DNA of 64,000 nt from Astropecten irregularis (lineage: Eukaryota > Echinodermata > Asteroidea > Paxillosida > Astropectinidae): positions 15,376,001 to 15,440,000 of the forward strand of contig OZ020244.1 of NCBI GenBank assembly GCA_963971285.1, written 5' to 3'. How positions within the stretch are numbered: position 1 is the first letter of the stretch; every line of letters starts with the position of its first letter. Both the position numbers and the translations under genes were made by a program. Below are positions 62,193 to 64,000 of the stretch, one piece after another. Below the pieces are notes generated by a model that searched no databases, was not told where the DNA came from, and saw only the letters and a program-made list of their open reading frames with translations.

Positions 62193-62318
62193 GATGCAAT
62201 TAGGAGTACCAAGGTACGGGACGCCACCGACGAGCAGATCAAGCTCAGGATTATGAAGTGGTTGAAGGCTGGAGACCGTGAAGGTGGCAGGCAGGAACGC
62301 CGTGAAAGAATACAATAG
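62193..62318 (+). CDS. Possible terminal exon of an unidentified gene
   Basis: The acceptor CTATCCCAAATACAG precedes a frame entered with two bases: AIRSTKVRDATDEQIKLRIM then KWLKAGDREGGRQERRERIQ and a TAG at 62316-62318. The highly charged, helix-prone composition looks coding. The upstream exon is not found; it must end with one base of a codon. I do not recognise the family. Confidence 0.4.
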   Translation, partial: DAIRSTKVRDATDEQIKLRIMKWLKAGDREGGRQERRERIQ

Positions 62319-62329
62319 TTTGAGTACAG

Positions 62330-63440
62330 TACATCTTGGGAGGGGGGGGGGGGGGCTGGGGGGTTGTGCAGTGCTCACACCAGGATTTTGTTAAGGGACC
62401 TTAAATTTGCCATCTTTACAGCTGAGGACACAGACTTTCAGGCATGCAACTTTTCCATGTATCGGCTGATCTCATATTGTTGTTGTTTTCTGGGTTATTT
62501 TTTTCACTTAAATCGTATGCCATTTCAAAGTGAAAAACACTTCAAGTTTACACCTGTAAATAGTATATGGTAATGATTGGAATTTGTTTTTTACAAGTTG
62601 CATGCCTGAACGATTAACAGTAAGATTTTTTTACAGTTTGATTTGTTTTGCTTGTTGAAGGTCATATTATACAATACATGTACTTTATTTTTGTGTAAGA
62701 AATGCAGATTCAGATGCAGGTTTTTTTTAGAAAGCAGTGAAAAATTCCCGCAGAATTTCCCTAATCTTCTCACCATAATTTTTTTTAAATGAAATATATT
62801 TTCGGTCATTGCTTTTACTTATTTCTAGTTGATAAATACAGAATTTCAGGCAGACAGACTTAAATGGTATGTTTCTACCATCACTATCTTTATACCCTGT
62901 ATACGTTTGAGGTTTTTGGTCTCTTTTACCAAAGTATGATACTACCTTAAACTCTTATGACTGAAATCTTCACAGACTTACAGGCATGCAACTTTTCCTT
63001 GCATCAGCTGATTTCCTGGCTTTAAAACCGTATGCCATTTCAAAGTGAAAAACACTAGTAAAGATTGGAATTAGTTTTTTGGTTAAGGCCAAGTTGCATG
63101 TTTGAACCTCAACGGTAATGTTTGTTTATTGTTAATTCTTTTTTTTTTTGTAGTTTATGACTGAGATCTTCACAGATTTACCTATAACTTGGTTGGTTGG
63201 GGGGGGGGGGGTGTGCAGTGCTCACACCAGCTAGGATTTTGTTAGGGGACCTTAAATTTGCCGTCTTTGCAGCTGGGGACGCAGACTTTAATACAGGAAG
63301 GCAACTTTTCCTTGTATCAGTTGATTTTATGGGTTTTTTTTTCACTTAAATCTTATGCAATTTAAAAGTGAAAAACATAAACATTTACAACTGTACATAG
63401 TATGGTACAGATTGGAATTCCAAGTTGGATGTGCCTGAAG
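62330..63440 (+). repeat. Three related ~230-bp units around poly-G tracts, with a MITE between
   Basis: GTGCAGTGCTCACACCAG...AGGGACCTTAAATTTGCC...TTTCAAAGTGAAAAACAC is found at about 62366-62585 and again at 63213-63430. A partial copy lies at 62975-63120. Poly-G runs of about 13 precede copies 1 and 3. The gap (62656-62945) is a diverged AGGTAGTATC-family MITE. Confidence 0.75.
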
Positions 63441-63640
63441 CTTGATTGCAATATGTATTTTATATTAACATTTTGTTATTTATTTGTCATTGGTAATTTG
63501 TTTTTAGATGAGGTAAAATGTTAATACTTTAGCAACATTTATAGTGGAGCTGGGGTTCAGATGCTCCTGTGCATCTTCTACAATTATATTGATTATGGCT
63601 TTGACCGTACGACGTGAATTTTTTAAAATCTTTGTTTCGA

Positions 63641-63646
63641 AATAAA
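63641..63646 (+). terminator. Candidate polyadenylation signal AATAAA
   Basis: AATAAA in GAAATAAATATGTTG. It could end the transcript of the candidate exon at 62193-62318, about 1.3 kb downstream of its stop. Confidence 0.35.
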
Positions 63647-63844
63647 TATGTTGTTATGGAATAGTTGTCCTCATAATTCGACTGCTGTTGTTTTGAATTG
63701 TTAATTGTTTACAAATGTCAGGGTTTACAAAATATCCCTTTCAGTTTAAACTATAAATGGCCAACATGACACATAACCTTAAAGTATATTATTTTTATGT
63801 ACATATAAGCCTACACACTTAACTCCTATGAACCCATCATCAGT

Positions 63845-64000
63845 GAACTGCTGGTTTGCCACTAATGACCCACGTAATTAGGTCACCAATATGCCACTAC
63901 ATTGCCGCTAATGAACCACCGATAGCCCACCAGTAGGCCACTAGTTTGCCGCTAAAGACCAACCAATAGGCCACTAGTTTGCCACTAATGGCCCACCAGT
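63845..64000. repeat. Tandem repeat running out of the window
   Basis: TTTGCC(A/G)CTAATGACCCACC and AGGCCACTAGTTTGCC units recur three to four times with a spacing near 50 bp; the array continues past the end. Confidence 0.75.

Overview
This is eukaryotic, intron-rich genomic DNA. About 39 kb of the window is one spliced plus-strand gene, and much of the rest is repeats. The gene is USP19, a ubiquitin-specific protease with two CS domains and a MYND zinc finger. I reconstruct 28 coding exons from 13064 to 52083. Every splice phase agrees, and the sum is 3525 nt (1174 residues plus stop). The animal-type USP19, the GT-AG introns and the repeat style (many palindromic MITEs and tRNA-derived SINEs) suggest a marine invertebrate deuterostome. 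An echinoderm, perhaps a sea star, is my best guess. That is inference from repeat style and was not tested by a search.

Layout. 1-6100 is a satellite-like tandem array of roughly 89-bp units with higher-order structure; all its open frames are repeat artefacts. 6261-7592 holds three phase-compatible exons resembling the C-terminal catalytic half of a Ulp1/SENP-type (C48) cysteine protease. 8090-12946 is intergenic with several MITEs. One of them, 12360-12896, still carries the first coding exon of a FAR1/ZSWIM3/MULE-type protein on the minus strand. 12947-52083 is USP19. Its introns carry at least eight MITE families, three SINE families, an 11-12 copy minisatellite, a non-LTR reverse-transcriptase remnant and several nested insertions datable from target-site duplications. 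52084-53515 is probable 3' UTR, followed by a TTGGGC-type hexamer array. 58385-60813 is a 2.4-kb foldback element with arms of about 813 bp. 60814-61483 is a GC-rich segment with minus-strand low-complexity frames. 62193-62318 is a possible terminal exon of an unidentified gene. 63845-64000 is the start of another tandem repeat that runs out of the window.

How it works together. USP19 is a deubiquitinase whose CS domains and MYND finger suggest chaperone-linked protein quality control. This version lacks the C-terminal membrane anchor of the long human isoform and ends in MEDID, which resembles the MEEVD tail of HSP90. No prokaryotic features (operons, CRISPR, IS elements) are present. The most informative non-gene signal is transposon history. 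Several families target TTAA and share AGG...CCT ends, several leave 8-bp duplications, and two copies of one repeat each supply the empty site for the other's insertion.
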